DNA of 64,000 bases from Tetrapyrgos nigripes (GCA_013368315.1 JAACJM010000147.1:124001-188000), one strand, 5' to 3'; counted from the first letter of the stretch, positions 1 through 11,100 are shown. Notes: generated by a model not told the origin, from the sequence alone. Program-made: numbers and translations.

Positions 1-61
1 ACAAACAGGGTCATAAGACCACCACTACTACATCCACCTCTACCTCCACTTCTGATCCCTA

Positions 62-345
62 CACTATGGACATTGATGTAAAACATGCGAAGACTACCTT
101 TGTGCTATGTGAAACTGTTGCTATGGTTGTGGTGCTCCAGGCCACATGAAGCCTCAGTGCAACCATAAGGAGGCCAAGTGCAACTACTGTGCTCGGAAGG
201 GTCATTTGGATCATGTTTGTCAGGACAAGTTCATGGGTCTTGACTGTAATAGAGGGTTATGTCCTCAGGGGCAACATGTTGCCACCACTACTACAGATGA
301 TCTGAATCCCCAGCTGTTCCTTCCATGTCCACTACTCCATCCCTA
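62..345 (+). pseudogene. Gypsy gag C-terminus with two zinc knuckles
   Basis: Two CX2CX4HX4C knuckles are visible: CYGCGAPGHMKPQC (about 121-162) and CNYCARKGHLDHVC (about 181-222). They belong to the nucleocapsid part of Gag, which binds the element RNA in the virus-like particle. The upstream part of gag is outside the window. The frame closes at 345 and protease follows after a broken linker of about 275 bp. Confidence 0.8.
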
Positions 346-611
346 GATTATTCTGCACAACTCACTGCTCTCCGAAATGCTATGACTCAACAGGCTGCCA
401 TTTTGGCTACGTTTATGAAGAAGATGGATTTTTAAAGCAGGTGCCTGTTCTGGCCGTGCGGACAACACCCTTCAAACAATTTTCTATGATTTCTACCTCC
501 TCGTATGGCTCTATTTCCACATGTAAAATATCAGTTATTCAGGAAATAGATCCTCTTTCATCGCATTTCCATGTGGGAGTAAAATTATGAGGAGCAAACT
601 GGAGTCTAGAC

Positions 612-1245
612 ACAACGGCAATGATAGACAGTGGAGCAACAGCATTATTTCTGGGAAGGGACTTTGTGATGAAACATTGTATTCAAACATTCCAACTAAA
701 GCAACCCGTTAATGTTTTCAACATTGATGGAACCTCAAACCAAGCAGGACATATTGAGAGGTTTGCACATTTGGGACTTACTGTCAATGGACAGGAAAAC
801 TGGATCAACTTTTTGGTCATGGACATTGGAGGCGAAGGTATCATTCTAGGATTACCTTGGCTGCAACAGATAAATCCTGAAGTAGACTGGAAAAGAGGGG
901 AGGTAAAGAGGCAAAAGGCAACAGTTGAAGAGGTTTTAGATGAAGGTGATGATATTCAATGGACTGGGGAGGTACCATTAGAAAGAGAGGATTTGATAGT
1001 GGATAAAGAGGAGGAACAGAGGGAAGAAAAAGTAACATCTGATTTGGAGGAGGAAGAAACCCCCTTTTGCTGTATCCGTGCTAATCGGACAACTCAAAGG
1101 AAATGGTGGAAGGCAGGGAATCTTCAAGGACCAAGTGAGGAGGTTTGGTGCACAGCTGGGTACACTTATTCCCAACAGCTTGCAGAGCAAGCTCAAGAGG
1201 ACAAACCCAAGCAGACGTTCAAACAGATGGTACTGGCACAATACT
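612..1245 (+). pseudogene. Gypsy aspartic protease and start of RT linker
   Basis: A retropepsin-like domain with the catalytic triad DSGA near the start (about 627-638) and the later hydrophobic ILGLPWL segment typical of Gypsy proteases. It would process the Gag-Pol polyprotein. A Glu-rich linker follows, and the frame stops at 1245. The next frame carries the usual pre-RT motif (FSEMESERLPAHK) up to the MITE insertion. The frame change and the insertion mean no functional polyprotein can be made. Confidence 0.85.
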
Positions 1246-1326
1246 GAGATTTTGCAAAAGTATTCTCAGAAATGGAGTCTGAACGACTTCCTGCTCATAA
1301 ATCCTGAGATCATGCTATTGAACTGG

Positions 1327-1606
1327 CACTGGGTGCAAACACTTGTAATTCCTTGGATATACTGAGGAATTATATAAGACTTACACTGGTACACTCAATA
1401 TGTAAGTCCACTTGAATTACTGAAGTATTACCAGGGACCACTGTGAGACTTCATGCCTTACAATGGTCATATATAATTGTTCTATTTTTTTTTGGTCTCT
1501 GGTAATACTTCAGTAAGTCCAGTGGACTTACATATTGAGTGTACCAGTGTAAGTCTTATGTAATTCCTCTGTATATCCAAGGAATTACAAGTGTTTGCAC
1601 CCAGTG
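1327..1606. mobile_element. Palindromic MITE, CACTA-like ends, inserted in Gypsy pol
   Basis: The 280-bp sequence is an almost complete palindrome. It begins CACTGGGTGCAAACACTTG and ends with the reverse complement. The flanking 3 bp are TGG on both sides (1324-1326, 1607-1609). CACT(G) termini with a 3-bp duplication resemble CACTA/EnSpm elements, an inference from ends only, since it encodes nothing. It interrupts the Gypsy frame between the pre-RT motif and the RT. A second copy is at 36197-36475, a large derivative at 32521-34142, and a diverged half copy at 4891-5133. Confidence 0.9.
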
Positions 1607-2190
1607 TGGTACCAGAAGCACCAGAAACTATGTGCACCAAAATCTATCCTATGTCGATCAATGAACAAGAAGAGTTAGATTGGTTCCTGGAGGATAACTT
1701 ACGCAAGGGGTATATTCAACCATCCAAATCACCACTATCGTCGCCAGTCTTCTTTGTAAAAAAAGAAGGATGGCAAGTTGCAGTTCATACAAGACTATTG
1801 GAAGCTGAATCAGTTCATGATCAAAAACCGTTACCCTCTCCCTCTGGTCACCAATATTATCAGTTGTCTGCAGAAACCTGATACTTTACCAAGTTCAATG
1901 TACATTGGGGATACAACGACGTATGAATCAAGTCTGGAGATGAATGGAAGGCAGCATTTGCTACAAATAGGGGATTATTTGAACCTAAGGTCATGTTCTT
2001 TGGACTCACCAATTCCCCAGCAACCTTCCAATCTCTAATGAATTCGATATTTGTTGATTTAATCGCTGCAGGGAAAGTAGCTGTATATCTGGATGGGTTG
2101 TTAGAAGAAGTACGAGCAATTACACAGGAAGTTTTGAAGAGGTTGGAAAAGCATGATATGTATTTGAGGCCAGAGAAGTGTGAGTTTGAG
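1607..2190 (+). pseudogene. Gypsy reverse transcriptase remnant
   Basis: RT motifs are spread over three frames: LRKGYIQPSKSPLSSPVFFVKK (N-terminal fingers, read in two parts), KNRYPLPLVTNII, then [17 protein letters not shown] and the catalytic YLDD motif, which here reads YLDG at about 2085-2096. A deletion follows directly, removing the thumb start. RT would copy element RNA into cDNA. Frameshifts, the changed catalytic aspartate and the deletion make it non-functional. Confidence 0.88.
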
Positions 2191-3081
2191 CACCAGTGAA
2201 GGTAGCAGCAGTAAAGGATTGGAAGACACCAAAGACACCGAGATCTACGAGGGTTTGGGATTCACCAATTTCTACCAACACTTCATTAAAGACTTCTCTA
2301 AGATAGCCAGGCCACTCCACAACTTGACACATAAAAATGTCATGTTCAACTGGGGAACTCATCAGCAAGCAGCTTTCAAGCAACTCAGAGAAGCTTTCAT
2401 CTCAGCACCAATCCTTACCCTTTGGGAACCTGGAAAGCCGACAAGGATAGAAGTAGATGCATCAGGATTTGCAATGGGGGGAGTGTTGATGCAGAAGTTG
2501 GAGGATGGTCCTTGGCACCCAGTCACATCTCTGTTGAACAGAATTACGAGATATATAATTGGGAAATGCTTGTGATAATAGAGGCACTGAAGGACTGGAG
2601 GCATTATTTGGAGGGACAACCAGAGGCATTTGAAATTGTAACCAATCATTCCAACCTAGAGTTTTGGGAAACAGCTCAGGATCTTAGTCGAAGACAAGCT
2701 CAATGGGCCCTTTGGCTTTCTCAGTTCAACTTTCAACTAATTCATCAACCTGGGAAGTCAAATTCACAAGCGGATGCACTGTCACAAATGCCAGAACATC
2801 AAGTCTCTGATAGGGAGGATAACCTGCAACAAACAGTGCTCAAACCTATCCATTTTGCAACCATTGCTGCAGCTGTACTGGAAAACCCGTTGGAGGAAAG
2901 GATATGTAAAGCGTCAGGAAGGGAAGCTGAGGTCTTAGAAGGGCTTAAGGAGTTGAAGAAGAACAGGTTGAGGAGATTGGCAAATGGTTTAGCAGAATGG
3001 GAGGAAGATAATGGGTTGGTATACCATCGAGGACGCATATATGTTCCCCCAGATGAACAGTTAAAGGCGGATGTCGTATGA
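2191..3081 (+). pseudogene. Gypsy RNase H and linker to integrase
   Basis: The connection domain reads GLGFTNFYQHFIKDFSKIARP, followed by an RNase H-like domain with IEVDASGFAMGGVLMQK (catalytic Asp) and the conserved QADALSQMP end. There is a frame change near 2550. The frame continues into the integrase N-terminal region and stops at a TGA (3079-3081) where the Gypsy consensus has Arg. RNase H would degrade the RNA strand during reverse transcription. Confidence 0.87.
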
Positions 3082-3765
3082 CAGTGTCATGATGATCTTA
3101 CTGCAGGGCATCCAGGGTTACATGGGACTCTAGATTTGGTGGATACTCATTTTTGGTGGCCAAAGATGAGATTGTTTGTGGAAAAGTTCATTGAAGGATG
3201 TGATACTTGTGCATGGAAGAAGCTGCAAAGACACCTGAGAGCAATAACACAACTGTTGACAGTTCCAAAAGGATTATGGGAGGAGGTTGGAGTAGATTTG
3301 ATAACTCAACTTCTGGAGTCAAATGAGTATGATGCTATCATGGTAGCAACTGACATTTATGGGAAAAAGATCCATGCAATCCCATGTATGTCCAACATCA
3401 ACACAGAGGGAGTGGCAGATCTCTTTTATCGAGAAATTTTCCAACTTCACAGACTGCCTCTACATTTCATTTTGGATCGAGGACTGCAATTAGCAGCCAA
3501 AGTTATGCAGATGCTACTTGAACAATTGGGGATCAAATCCAATCTCACATCAGGATACCACCCGCAAGCCAATGGACAGACAAAGCAAGCCAACCAGGAA
3601 GTAGAGAAGTATCTTTGATTATTTGTAAATCAACGAGCATCTTCCTTTAGCAGAGTTTGTTATCAATTCCTGAACTCAATCTGCTCACAACATGTCACCC
3701 TTCAAAGTGACTTACAGCTATCTACCACTCTTCAATATACCAGTGGGAAGGTGCTCAGGGATTCC
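3082..3765 (+). pseudogene. Gypsy integrase (HHCC and DDE core)
   Basis: The HHCC zinc-binding module is visible (CHDDLTAGHPG ... CDTCAWKK), then the DDE core: Asp in VGVDLITQL, Asp in ILDRGLQ (usually SDRG) and Glu in QANQEVEKY, with the family landmark GYHPQANGQT between them. Stops at 3616-3618 and 3671-3673 are TGA codons where Arg is expected. Integrase would insert the cDNA into the genome. Confidence 0.88.
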
Positions 3766-4296
3766 AGAAGTAGAGAAGCGGATTGACATTCTGTGAGAAG
3801 TTCAGAAGGATGCAGGAGCAGCTCTTCATTTGGGAAAGAGGCAACAGAAGGAGGGGTATGAATGAGGAAAAAGGAAAGCACACGAATTCAAAGTTGGAGA
3901 TTATGTGTGGCTGAGTGCAGAGGATATAAATCTGAAGTTGTCGAGTGAGAAGTTGGGGGACAGACAGTTAGAGAAAATTGGACCATTGGACTATTACTTG
4001 GATTTGCCAACAGGGTTGTTCCATGTCGACAAACTCTATCCATTTGGAGGAAATGAAGTCAATGGTTTATTTCCAGAAGAACCAGAACCTATCTATCTGG
4101 AGGAGGGGATGAACCAGAGTATGAAGTAGAAAGGATTTTGGACAGTCGGATTCGGTGGAGAAGGATGGAATACTTGGTAAAGTGGAAAGGATATGATGAA
4201 GGGCATAATTCTTGGGAACCAATCTACAACCTTGACAATGCAAAATGCTCGATAATGGCTTTTCATAAGAAGAATCCAAAAGCTCCAAGGATTTGA
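3766..4296 (+). pseudogene. Gypsy integrase C-terminus with chromodomain
   Basis: After the integrase tail (FKVGDYVWLSAEDI) a chromodomain can be read: EYEVERILDSRIRW, then MEYLVKWKGYDEGHNSWEP, with the aromatic cage positions Y, W and W present. Chromodomains of chromoviral integrases bind methylated H3 tails in known cases; binding here is inferred. TGA codons at 3794-3796 and 3863-3865 interrupt the frame. The domain itself spans about 4110-4290 and differs in frame from the preceding part. Confidence 0.82.
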
Positions 4297-4319
4297 CTCA
4301 TCAAGGACATTGAGTCTTA

Positions 4320-4645
4320 GAAGGGGGGTAATGTCGTGACAGTATTATTTTCAGGGTATTTTCATTCATTTTCTGTTTCTTTTCTTCATCAGTCACTGCC
4401 TTTTGATCATCATTTTGTTCATCCTTTGCCCTATCTTTTGTTCATCTTTCCTTGATCATCTATGCACAGCTATCATCTCCTGTTTCATCATTTGTTCATC
4501 TTTTTATGATACATCTCTTACAGGGACAATAGGCTGTAGTTTGATTGTTCTGAACAGTTCTCTGATTCCTTTCTTCGCTTTACTCAGTTTTTATCTTTCT
4601 TTCTGTTCTGTGTATATAAGCTTAGAGTAGTAGCTCCGGGCCACC
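4320..4645 (+). repeat. Gypsy polypurine tract and 3' LTR (truncated)
   Basis: The purine run AGAAGGGGGG (about 4319-4328) sits just upstream of TGTCGTGACAG (4332), the expected plus-strand priming site followed by an LTR beginning with TG. A TATA-like TGTATATAAG lies at 4611-4620. Similarity to a reverse-strand LTR fragment at about 57770-57936 confirms a repeated LTR. The LTR is cut off near 4645 by another Gypsy fragment, so its end and target duplication are not visible. Confidence 0.78.
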
Positions 4646-5505
4646 AGAATTCTCTGCTAACCAGTTTGTATGTTTTAAAATGGCCTGGATGTCCTGCAGT
4701 GAGGCTGTTGTGGTGCATTTTGACTATGTCTCTTCTCAGTTGTTGGTTGTTTGGAACATAAACCTTTCCTAAGAACAAGATGATTCCATCTTCATAGTTC
4801 CATTCCTGCAAATTTTTGACCAGCAAGCATGGACCATTGTTTAAGATGACCTGTAGGGCACTCACAACTTCGATGTCTTTCTTTGGGCTCTTACTGTGAC
4901 AAAAAGTCACACTGAAATACTTCTGTAATTTCAAAATGTATTACTGTTTCCTTTATTGTGACAAGATGTCACACTTAAAGTCTTCAGTAAGTCAAGGTGC
5001 CTTACAGATGTATTATCAAATACATTTTCCAAGATTTCATTCCAGTAATACTACTGTACAACCTGCTGACTTACTAATTGAGTGGTTCAAACCCATAAGG
5101 CAGAGGATTTATGATAATTTGCGCCCAGTGTAGTCTTGAAAGACTGTTGGTCATGGCAACGAGGTTTTGGGACGGCAGTAGACAATGAAAAGTCCAATGT
5201 GCAGGAATAATGATGAGGCCGGTGTTGATTACAACATCTGCACTGCTTGGGTACCTCCTCAGTCACTTCAGTAGTGGATCTGGATGAAGGTAAATCTGGG
5301 TTGGAAATTTTCACATCAACATGATGGCGCCACCGAGGTGTCAATTGGGGCCCAAGTGGGTGATAAAAGATGGTGTATGAAGGAGGAGATGGAATGGAAG
5401 CAACGCTCGCATCTATGCTTGCATCATTGGTTGTCCCAGCTTGATCCTGGGTGGATTCACGAAGAGGAGTCAAAGTGGTACTTATCCCAGCTTGATTCGT
5501 GGTAG
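4646..5505 (-). pseudogene. Reverse-strand Gypsy fragment with MITE insertion
   Basis: On the minus strand, 4646-4900 encodes a Gypsy integrase N-terminal region: GKVYVPNNQQLRRDIV, then HHNSLTAGHPGHFKTYKL and the landmark FWWPG. It is interrupted by a diverged MITE copy (4891-5133). Beyond it, 5134-5473 keeps an open reverse frame rich in Pro, Ser and Thr that I cannot assign; it may be gag or another part of the same element. Both ends are truncated. It is a different Gypsy lineage from the plus-strand element, judged by the amino-acid differences. Confidence 0.7.
4891..5133 (-). repeat. Diverged half copy of the CACTG foldback MITE
   Basis: Reading leftward from 5133 the sequence starts CACTGGGCGCAAATTATC and shows the shared CACTCAATTAGTAAGTC block and GTGACAAAAAGTCAC-type motifs found in the 1.6-kb foldback at 32521-34142. 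Only one terminus is present, so it is truncated or strongly diverged. Confidence 0.65.
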
Positions 5506-5511
5506 AGGTGT

Positions 5512-5625
5512 TGTTGAATTGGTGAATTAGTAAGCAGCCATCAATATTAGATTAGATATAGATAGATAGGAATCTAGTTAGTTACACTTACTGTACATCA
5601 GAGTTCTTAGATAAGTAGTCACATG
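5512..5625 (+). repeat. Copia 5' LTR, truncated
   Basis: The first 114 bp match the 3' LTR start (7714 onward) with few differences, up to ACATG at 5625. There the sequence switches to internal pol DNA. The TATA box and the rest of the LTR are lost, so this copy has no obvious promoter. Confidence 0.9.
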
Positions 5626-7605
5626 CTGAAGCGGAACCTGAAGCACCACCTCAGCTTCCACAGACACCTCCAAGGCGACCAGGGCAATTACTGAATCCAC
5701 CTCCTGCACCTAGACGAACTCAATGTGACAGGAGAGCACCAAAAACATTTGTGCCAGACTCTAATCAAGCCTGGAGACAGGGGAGCACTTGGCCCCCTGG
5801 ACACTGATAGAGCCACAAGAGAACGTGAGGCATGGAGACAGCTAAACCAGCCACACGGGACTGCAGCTGCAGAACCACAGGATTCTGGTCCTAGTTCCGC
5901 AGGAAAAAGTGACTCAGAAGACACTGATGAAGGTCTCAGACCACAAACGTCCACATCAGATGATTAGAATTCTGTATCTAATACAGATGGAAACGATCTT
6001 TATGAAGATCAGGCACAACTGTGCCAGGAAGGGGGAGTACAGTTAATAAATCTTTTGCTTAATAATGCAATTGACTCCAAATCTCCCTGCAAATGGACAC
6101 TCCAAGAAATATTGCTCCTACCAGATAGAGAGCAAGAGGAATGGAAAATCGCATGCTGTGGAGAACTAGAGGTACTTCACAGGCACGAAACTTTCCAACT
6201 TGTAGATCATCCTGAGAATAGGAAAGTCATAAAGGCGAGACTCATCACTAAAGGTTTTTCTCAGATTGAAGGCCTAGAATTCGATCAAGTCTTCTCCCCA
6301 GTTGTTCGCTTTGAGACAGTGCACCTTATCTTTGCATTGTCAGCCCTCAATAATTGGCACATCTCAGGTGTCGATGTCCGAAGTGCCTATCTTTATGGCA
6401 TACTCAAAGAAGAGATCTATATGGAACAACTGGAAGGTTTTATAGAACCTGGAAGAGTGCAAAGTCATCTGGTTACTTTGTGCTCTATATGGACTTATAA
6501 GCAAGCTGGACTTGCTTGGTGGAAAGGTCTCAATAAGTCCATGGCAGAACTTGGTTTCAAATGAATCAACTCTGATGCCGGAATCTTCGTATATAATAAA
6601 AACGGCTGCATTGTCTTTGCCATTGTTTATGTTGATGATGCCCTATTCTGTGGAGCAGACAGACAACTAGTTCTCAAACTAAAAGCGAGATTTATGAAGA
6701 AATGGGAATGCAGGGACCTTGGCAATGCCAAAGAATTTCTTAGGATGAACATTGTTAGGAAATGCAGCAAAATCTATCTTGATCAATGCACCTACCTTGA
6801 AAAGGTACTAGAATGATGTGGTATGCAAAATGCAAAAGCTTCTGCTACCCCATTACCTGCAGGATACTATCCTATAAAAAACAAATCCCCAGTCGACCCA
6901 GTCCTTTGACAGAAATACCAAACTGTCATCAGTTCTCTGCTTTACATCATGTTAGGAACTCGTCCTGACATAGCCTTTGCTGTCACCAAAATGGCACAGC
7001 ACTCTGCAAACCCTTCAGATGATCACTTAAGCAAAGCAGTTTGGATTTGCTGTTATCTTCTCAGCACTCAGCACTATGCATTAGTGTATGACGGATCCAA
7101 GAAAAAGGTCACTGAAACAGATCCATTAGGAACTGCTCTTGCTGCTTACACAGACTCTGACTGGGCATCAGATCCAAATGATCATCGATCACATACTGGC
7201 TTCTTCCTGACATTAGCTCGTGGTACTTTTTACTGGGCCTCTAGAGCTCAAACCACATCTGCTTTAAGCTCTACTGAAGCCAAGTATATGGCACTTAGTG
7301 ATTGTAGTCACCAAGTCATCTGGATAAAAGCTCTTTTAGAAGAACTTGATATACAGATGAAAGCAGTTGACATTTATGGGGATAATCAAGGATCTATCTT
7401 TATCGCATCAAACCCTGTTATGGAAAGACATTTGAAACACATTGCTGTTAAGTATCACTTCATCTGTAAACACATCACAAACAACAATGTAACAGTAAAA
7501 TTTATAGAAGGTAGCGATAACCCAGCCGACATGTTTACAAAGAATCTTGGCAAACAAAAATTCGAGAAGTTTAGATCACAATTAGGACTTCAGTTTTATA
7601 CAAGC
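5626..7605 (+). pseudogene. Copia pol remnant: RT and RNase H
   Basis: After a Pro-rich linker, RT motifs follow: VIKARLITKGFSQIEGLEFDQVFSPV (in parts), DVRSAYLYG, and the catalytic YVDDALF (about 6628-6648). RNase H contains AYTDSDWASDP, SSTEAKYMAL and GDNQGSI, the usual Copia signature, and ends near 7608. TGA codons at 6562-6564, 6814-6816 and 6907-6909 replace likely Arg codons. Before the deletions this would have been the C-terminal half of a Gag-Pol polyprotein of Pseudoviridae type. Confidence 0.92.
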
Positions 7606-7713
7606 TAAACCTTGGTACAATGTATCAATATGTCTTAATAACAAAGATGAACCTCAGCTGCTTATAGCACCTTTATGCTTACGCACATTAATATGCTGCT
7701 TAGCAAGGGGGAG

Positions 7714-7978
7714 TGTTGAATTGGCAAATTAGTAAGCAGCCATCAACATTAGATTAGATATAGATTAGATAGGAATCTAGTTATTTATGCTTACTGTACA
7801 TCAGAGTTCTTAGATAAGTAGTCACATGTACTATCTAGAACAGTATAAAAGGGCTCATAGATAACCCTACAAAAATAAGGATTTCCCTTACTACTCATCA
7901 CTCATAACCTCTAACAAACCGCTCTAACAGGTAAGTATGCAGTTGCCGCTACGTATATAGAACATAGCCTGCTCAACA
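7714..7978 (+). repeat. Copia 3' LTR, complete
   Basis: 265 bp, starting TGTTGAATTGG right after the purine tract AGCAAGGGGGAG and ending CTCAACA. A TATA box TATAAAA is at 7844-7850. It would drive transcription rightward. The 5-bp GGTGT duplication follows immediately. Confidence 0.92.
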
Positions 7979-9123
7979 GGTGTCATCGTTATGAGATGAT
8001 GAGGATGGAATTAGGATAGAAGAGTCGATGGGGAGAGATGATTGGGATTGGTAGAGAGGGAGGAAGCTGTGGATTTTGCAAATCCGAAGACTTGAGAAAA
8101 GGATGGGAGTGGTCATGAACCATACCTGGACTTCCTCTTCAGCTGCATGTAGTTACAGTTCCAATCAAATTGATCCTTGTCTACCAGAGTGAAGACTTCA
8201 TCAACATCCTCAATAGACCCATCCAAATACGCAAATATGGCTTGTAGAGTGTGTTGAAGAATCTCAAGGCATGAACCGAGACTTGACTAAATCCAGAATA
8301 GTACAGCCAATTAAGGCTACGAGGACTCACAAAAAAGTGTAACAGTTCCTCTCAGCTCGGACCTAGACATACGAGTAAACCTCTTTCTATTCTGTAAAAT
8401 AGATGATAGAGAGGTACAAAGTACGAGATGGTGGTCAAAGAGAAGAAGTAAAGTTAAACAAAGGTAAATATGATAGGACCTATATAGGTCCGGAAAGATA
8501 AGATATACCAAAAAAGGGTATGACCCCTTACAGTACTTGTATCATTGGCAACTCTACAATCTACCTGCGGCGGTCACAATCATGAGCCCTTGTAAAAACG
8601 GAGGGGGACTGGGGATAAAGCATTACCGGTAGAAGGATGTCTCATGGGGTAAAAGCTGGCAAGGCTGAATTAGTCGGATGACGTGGCATACAGCTGAGAC
8701 AAAACACACTACGAAAAGACAAGAAAAGCTGGCGCAAACAGACCAGATGGCCGAGCCAAACGCCTGAAGCAAATAACAACGTTGTTACCTTCATGAATGG
8801 TGAATAATGAAGAGTAAGGGTGAAGGATGATCAGTGTTGCAGTCCCTATAATCGTGCATATTCTGCCTATTCAGCAACCATTCAACTCTACACAAGGTCA
8901 GGACAACTAGATAGCCTATAGATAGATAGATACACGCCAAGTGGCCCCTTCAGGACCCAGCGGGGTGGCGTTGCATAGTCACCTAATTGATAATAAGGTG
9001 TTACAAGGGCAAGGCAGTCCCCCTATGCGTAGCCGCCTGTAAAGACTTCCCAAGCCGAATCATGCACTAGTGACAATGAAAACACTCTTTAAACATGGCA
9101 AAGTCAACTCCGATCAATGTATC
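7979..9123. other. Non-genic stretch with exon-like remnant and shared promoter-like repeat
   Basis: No complete gene seen. On the minus strand 8124-8290 reads as one open segment (contains AIFAYLDGSIEDVDEVFTL) ending at a possible GTATGG donor; unidentified. At 8474-8516 lies a block (CCTATATAGGTCC next to GGAAAGATAAGATATACCA) that recurs at 46578-46617 in the same orientation. Confidence 0.4.
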
Positions 9124-9308
9124 TCATCACGGAATTGGGACGAACATTGCCATGCATGGCATATGCTGGCCATGCAAAGACCATCATAGTTTGAAGATGG
9201 TAGTGGATGGTATGCAGTTGCCATCAGGGTGCCATGTTATGGAGTACGATGGCAAGCATATACCATCGATGGCGTGGTTTACCATGTTTGTCCCAGTTCC
9301 GTGATGCT
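9124..9308. repeat. Short foldback element, about 185 bp
   Basis: The left arm starts CATCACGGAATTGGGACGAA and the right arm ends with the complement of CATCACGGAACTGGGACAAA. The inside is unusually dense in CCAT/ATGG words, so much of it can pair with itself. The small open frame across it is a by-product of this repeat. Confidence 0.6.
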
Positions 9309-9389
9309 TCAGATGCAACGCAATAGAGGACCCGCATCATATATTCACAGCCTGCGCAAGGTACGAGAAATGGCGACTTCAAACAACTG

Positions 9390-9723
9390 ACATCATTATA
9401 GCGCGCACACTTGAGAAACTAGAAGAAAAAATGATACCTGCTGATGATCAAAACAGACTCATCCTCACTGCTAAGAATCTCCTTTCTGACTGTTCTGAAA
9501 TCTGACCTCTCACTAACTCTTATTATTATCTAGGTCTACTACCACCCCTCAAAAACTTCATTTCCCCTTCTCCATCCATTTCCCCATTATCCTTACAACG
9601 TCTTCTTCATCACCTCGCAGCAGACTGGCATCTTCATTCCATAAGACTCGCCGGCCGCATATTTGGTGACTATCAAAGGGGATCTGCGAAACACCATATG
9701 GAACGCCCCCTTCAGCAACAATG
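9390..9723 (+). pseudogene. Two exon-like open segments, unidentified
   Basis: 9397-9504 reads open (LEKLEEKMIPADDQNRLI is typical), then a stop, and after a good branch-point and acceptor context (CTAAC ... TATTATCTAG at about 9515-9532) a second open segment of about 63 codons continues to the stop at 9721-9723. The join could be an intron in a small gene or gene fragment. I recognise no family and see no start codon with support. Confidence 0.25.
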
Positions 9724-10172
9724 ATCATGCTTCATCTTCACATCCACTTCTTTGTTAATTCTTTATGCTTGGCTTGCAAGATCTTCCAGTGATGTTGGTG
9801 CAGTGGGGTCGCTCCCCATGCAGCGTGGGTTTTTACCTGTCCCAGCAAAGACCTCGAAAGGCACAGTGCGGTTACACCTGAATAGGGGCTCAGGTTTTTC
9901 ACCCTGACATCATCCTCAAATTTGGAGCGAGCGCTCATGCAATGTCTTTATTATCTATTCTTTTCATATTTCTGTCTTCATAGTTAGGTTCACAGAGGTC
10001 GACATACCTTAGTCTATTTTTTTAGGCGGAGATGAATATCATTTTTTAAACACTGCAAGTGCGTTGCAGACCACGCGCTTTTCGGCAAAAGCCGGTGACC
10101 GGTTACAGTGATCAAATGGCCCCGGAGACCGGTAGAGCTATCGAGCACAGCCACACGCGGAAGCGTCAGGTT

Positions 10173-10849
10173 ATCACACCGAAAAGGGACAAATTTCCGC
10201 TCGATGGATACATGATCGGATATGTGTATGAAAACGAGATATATTTGAAATCTAGATATAAATACAAAAAGATGATGTATCTGTAAGCTAGATATTTGAT
10301 CAGAAAGTTGCTATATAAGGATGAATTTTTAGTATATTTGATTGGTGTGCGGACATATTCTGTATCAAAGCTATTGAAAGAACTACATAAAGACCTCAAA
10401 TCAGGATTCCAGACATGGTTACTGATATGTGTCCGAAAAGACAATAAGTCCGGATTCTGGACAAGGGTCCTGATAGTAGTCCTGGCAGATGAACTGATAG
10501 ATCAGAATGAATGCTATAAAAATATCAGTATTACGGACATATAAACTATACGCACCCATATCTGGAAGCCGGATGTATTGTCTTTTCGGACGCATATCTG
10601 TAACTATATCCGGATTCTCGATTCTCGGTCTTTTTGTACTTCTTTTAATAGCTTTGATACATAATATGTCTACACACCAATCAAATATGCTAAAAGGCAT
10701 CCCTATATAGCAACTTTCTGTTCAAATATGTAGCTTACTGATACATCATCTTTTTGTACTTATATCTAGTTTCCAGATATATCTCATTCTCGTACACATA
10801 TCCGGTCACAGATCCGTCGAGCGGAAATTTGTCCCTTTTCGGCGTGTAT
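10173..10849. mobile_element. Long-TIR foldback element, about 680 bp, non-coding
   Basis: Arms of roughly 230 bp are inverted copies: the left begins CACACCGAAAAGGGACAAAT and the right ends with the complement CCCTTTTCGGCGTGTA. Matching continues through ATATTTGATTGGTGTG and CAAAGCTATTGAAAGA into the centre, where GTCCGAAAAGACAATA (10428) pairs with 10575 onward. The same termini occur in the element at 62608-63770. TA lies at both edges, so a TA duplication is possible. The small ORFs in it are not genes. Confidence 0.75.
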
Positions 10850-11100
10850 AAGAACGAGTACCTAAAGGGCCTCGTAAAAAGTAGTATACATACATAAAAT
10901 ACAGGTGCAGGTCTATATGCTTTCTCCTGATATGTCTTTTAAGACAAAAAAAATACTTGAAAATCATTAGGTACGCACTGCGGACCTGGCGCGACCTGAC
11001 CCGACCACGAGGGTCAACACAGCCACTGCCCCGGCCTTTGACGAGGGCCAGGCCTGACCCGGACCACAACAACACTGCTTCCAAGGTTCCACACGCTCAC
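10850..11100. other. Short spacer, nothing recognised
   Basis: Between the foldback element and the coiled-coil fragment I see no gene, RNA or repeat that I can support. Confidence 0.4.

Larger units (their letters stand above)
1..4331 (+). mobile_element. Ty3/Gypsy chromovirus, internal region (5' end outside window)
   Basis: Domains appear in Metaviridae order: two CCHC zinc knuckles, aspartic protease, reverse transcriptase, RNase H, zinc-binding and DDE integrase, then a C-terminal chromodomain, polypurine tract and LTR start. The order and the chromodomain place it among fungal chromoviruses, whose chromodomain can direct integration to heterochromatin. The coding region is broken by frameshifts, deletions, at least five TGA codons and a palindromic MITE at 1327-1606. 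The element is dead. The 5' LTR and most of gag lie to the left of the window. Confidence 0.93.
5512..7978 (+). mobile_element. Internally deleted Ty1/Copia element with 5-bp target duplication
   Basis: The element begins TGTTGAATTGG at 5512 and ends GCTCAACA at 7978; TGTTGA and TCAACA are inverted LTR ends. Flanking 5 bp are GGTGT on both sides (5507-5511 and 7979-7983), a typical retroelement duplication. The 5' LTR keeps only its first 114 bp and is then joined directly to the middle of pol, so gag, protease and integrase are missing. RT and RNase H follow, then a purine tract and a complete 265-bp 3' LTR. The conserved ends with a large deletion suggest deletion after integration or mobilisation of a deleted copy in trans. 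Confidence 0.93.

Noticed and set aside
9095..9304. 69-codon ORF with repeated Met and His
   Set aside because: It is the readthrough of a CCAT/ATGG-rich foldback element and lacks any domain or splice partner.
10059..10710. Six small ORFs on both strands
   Set aside because: All lie in the palindromic arms of the 680-bp foldback, so they mirror one another and are not genes.
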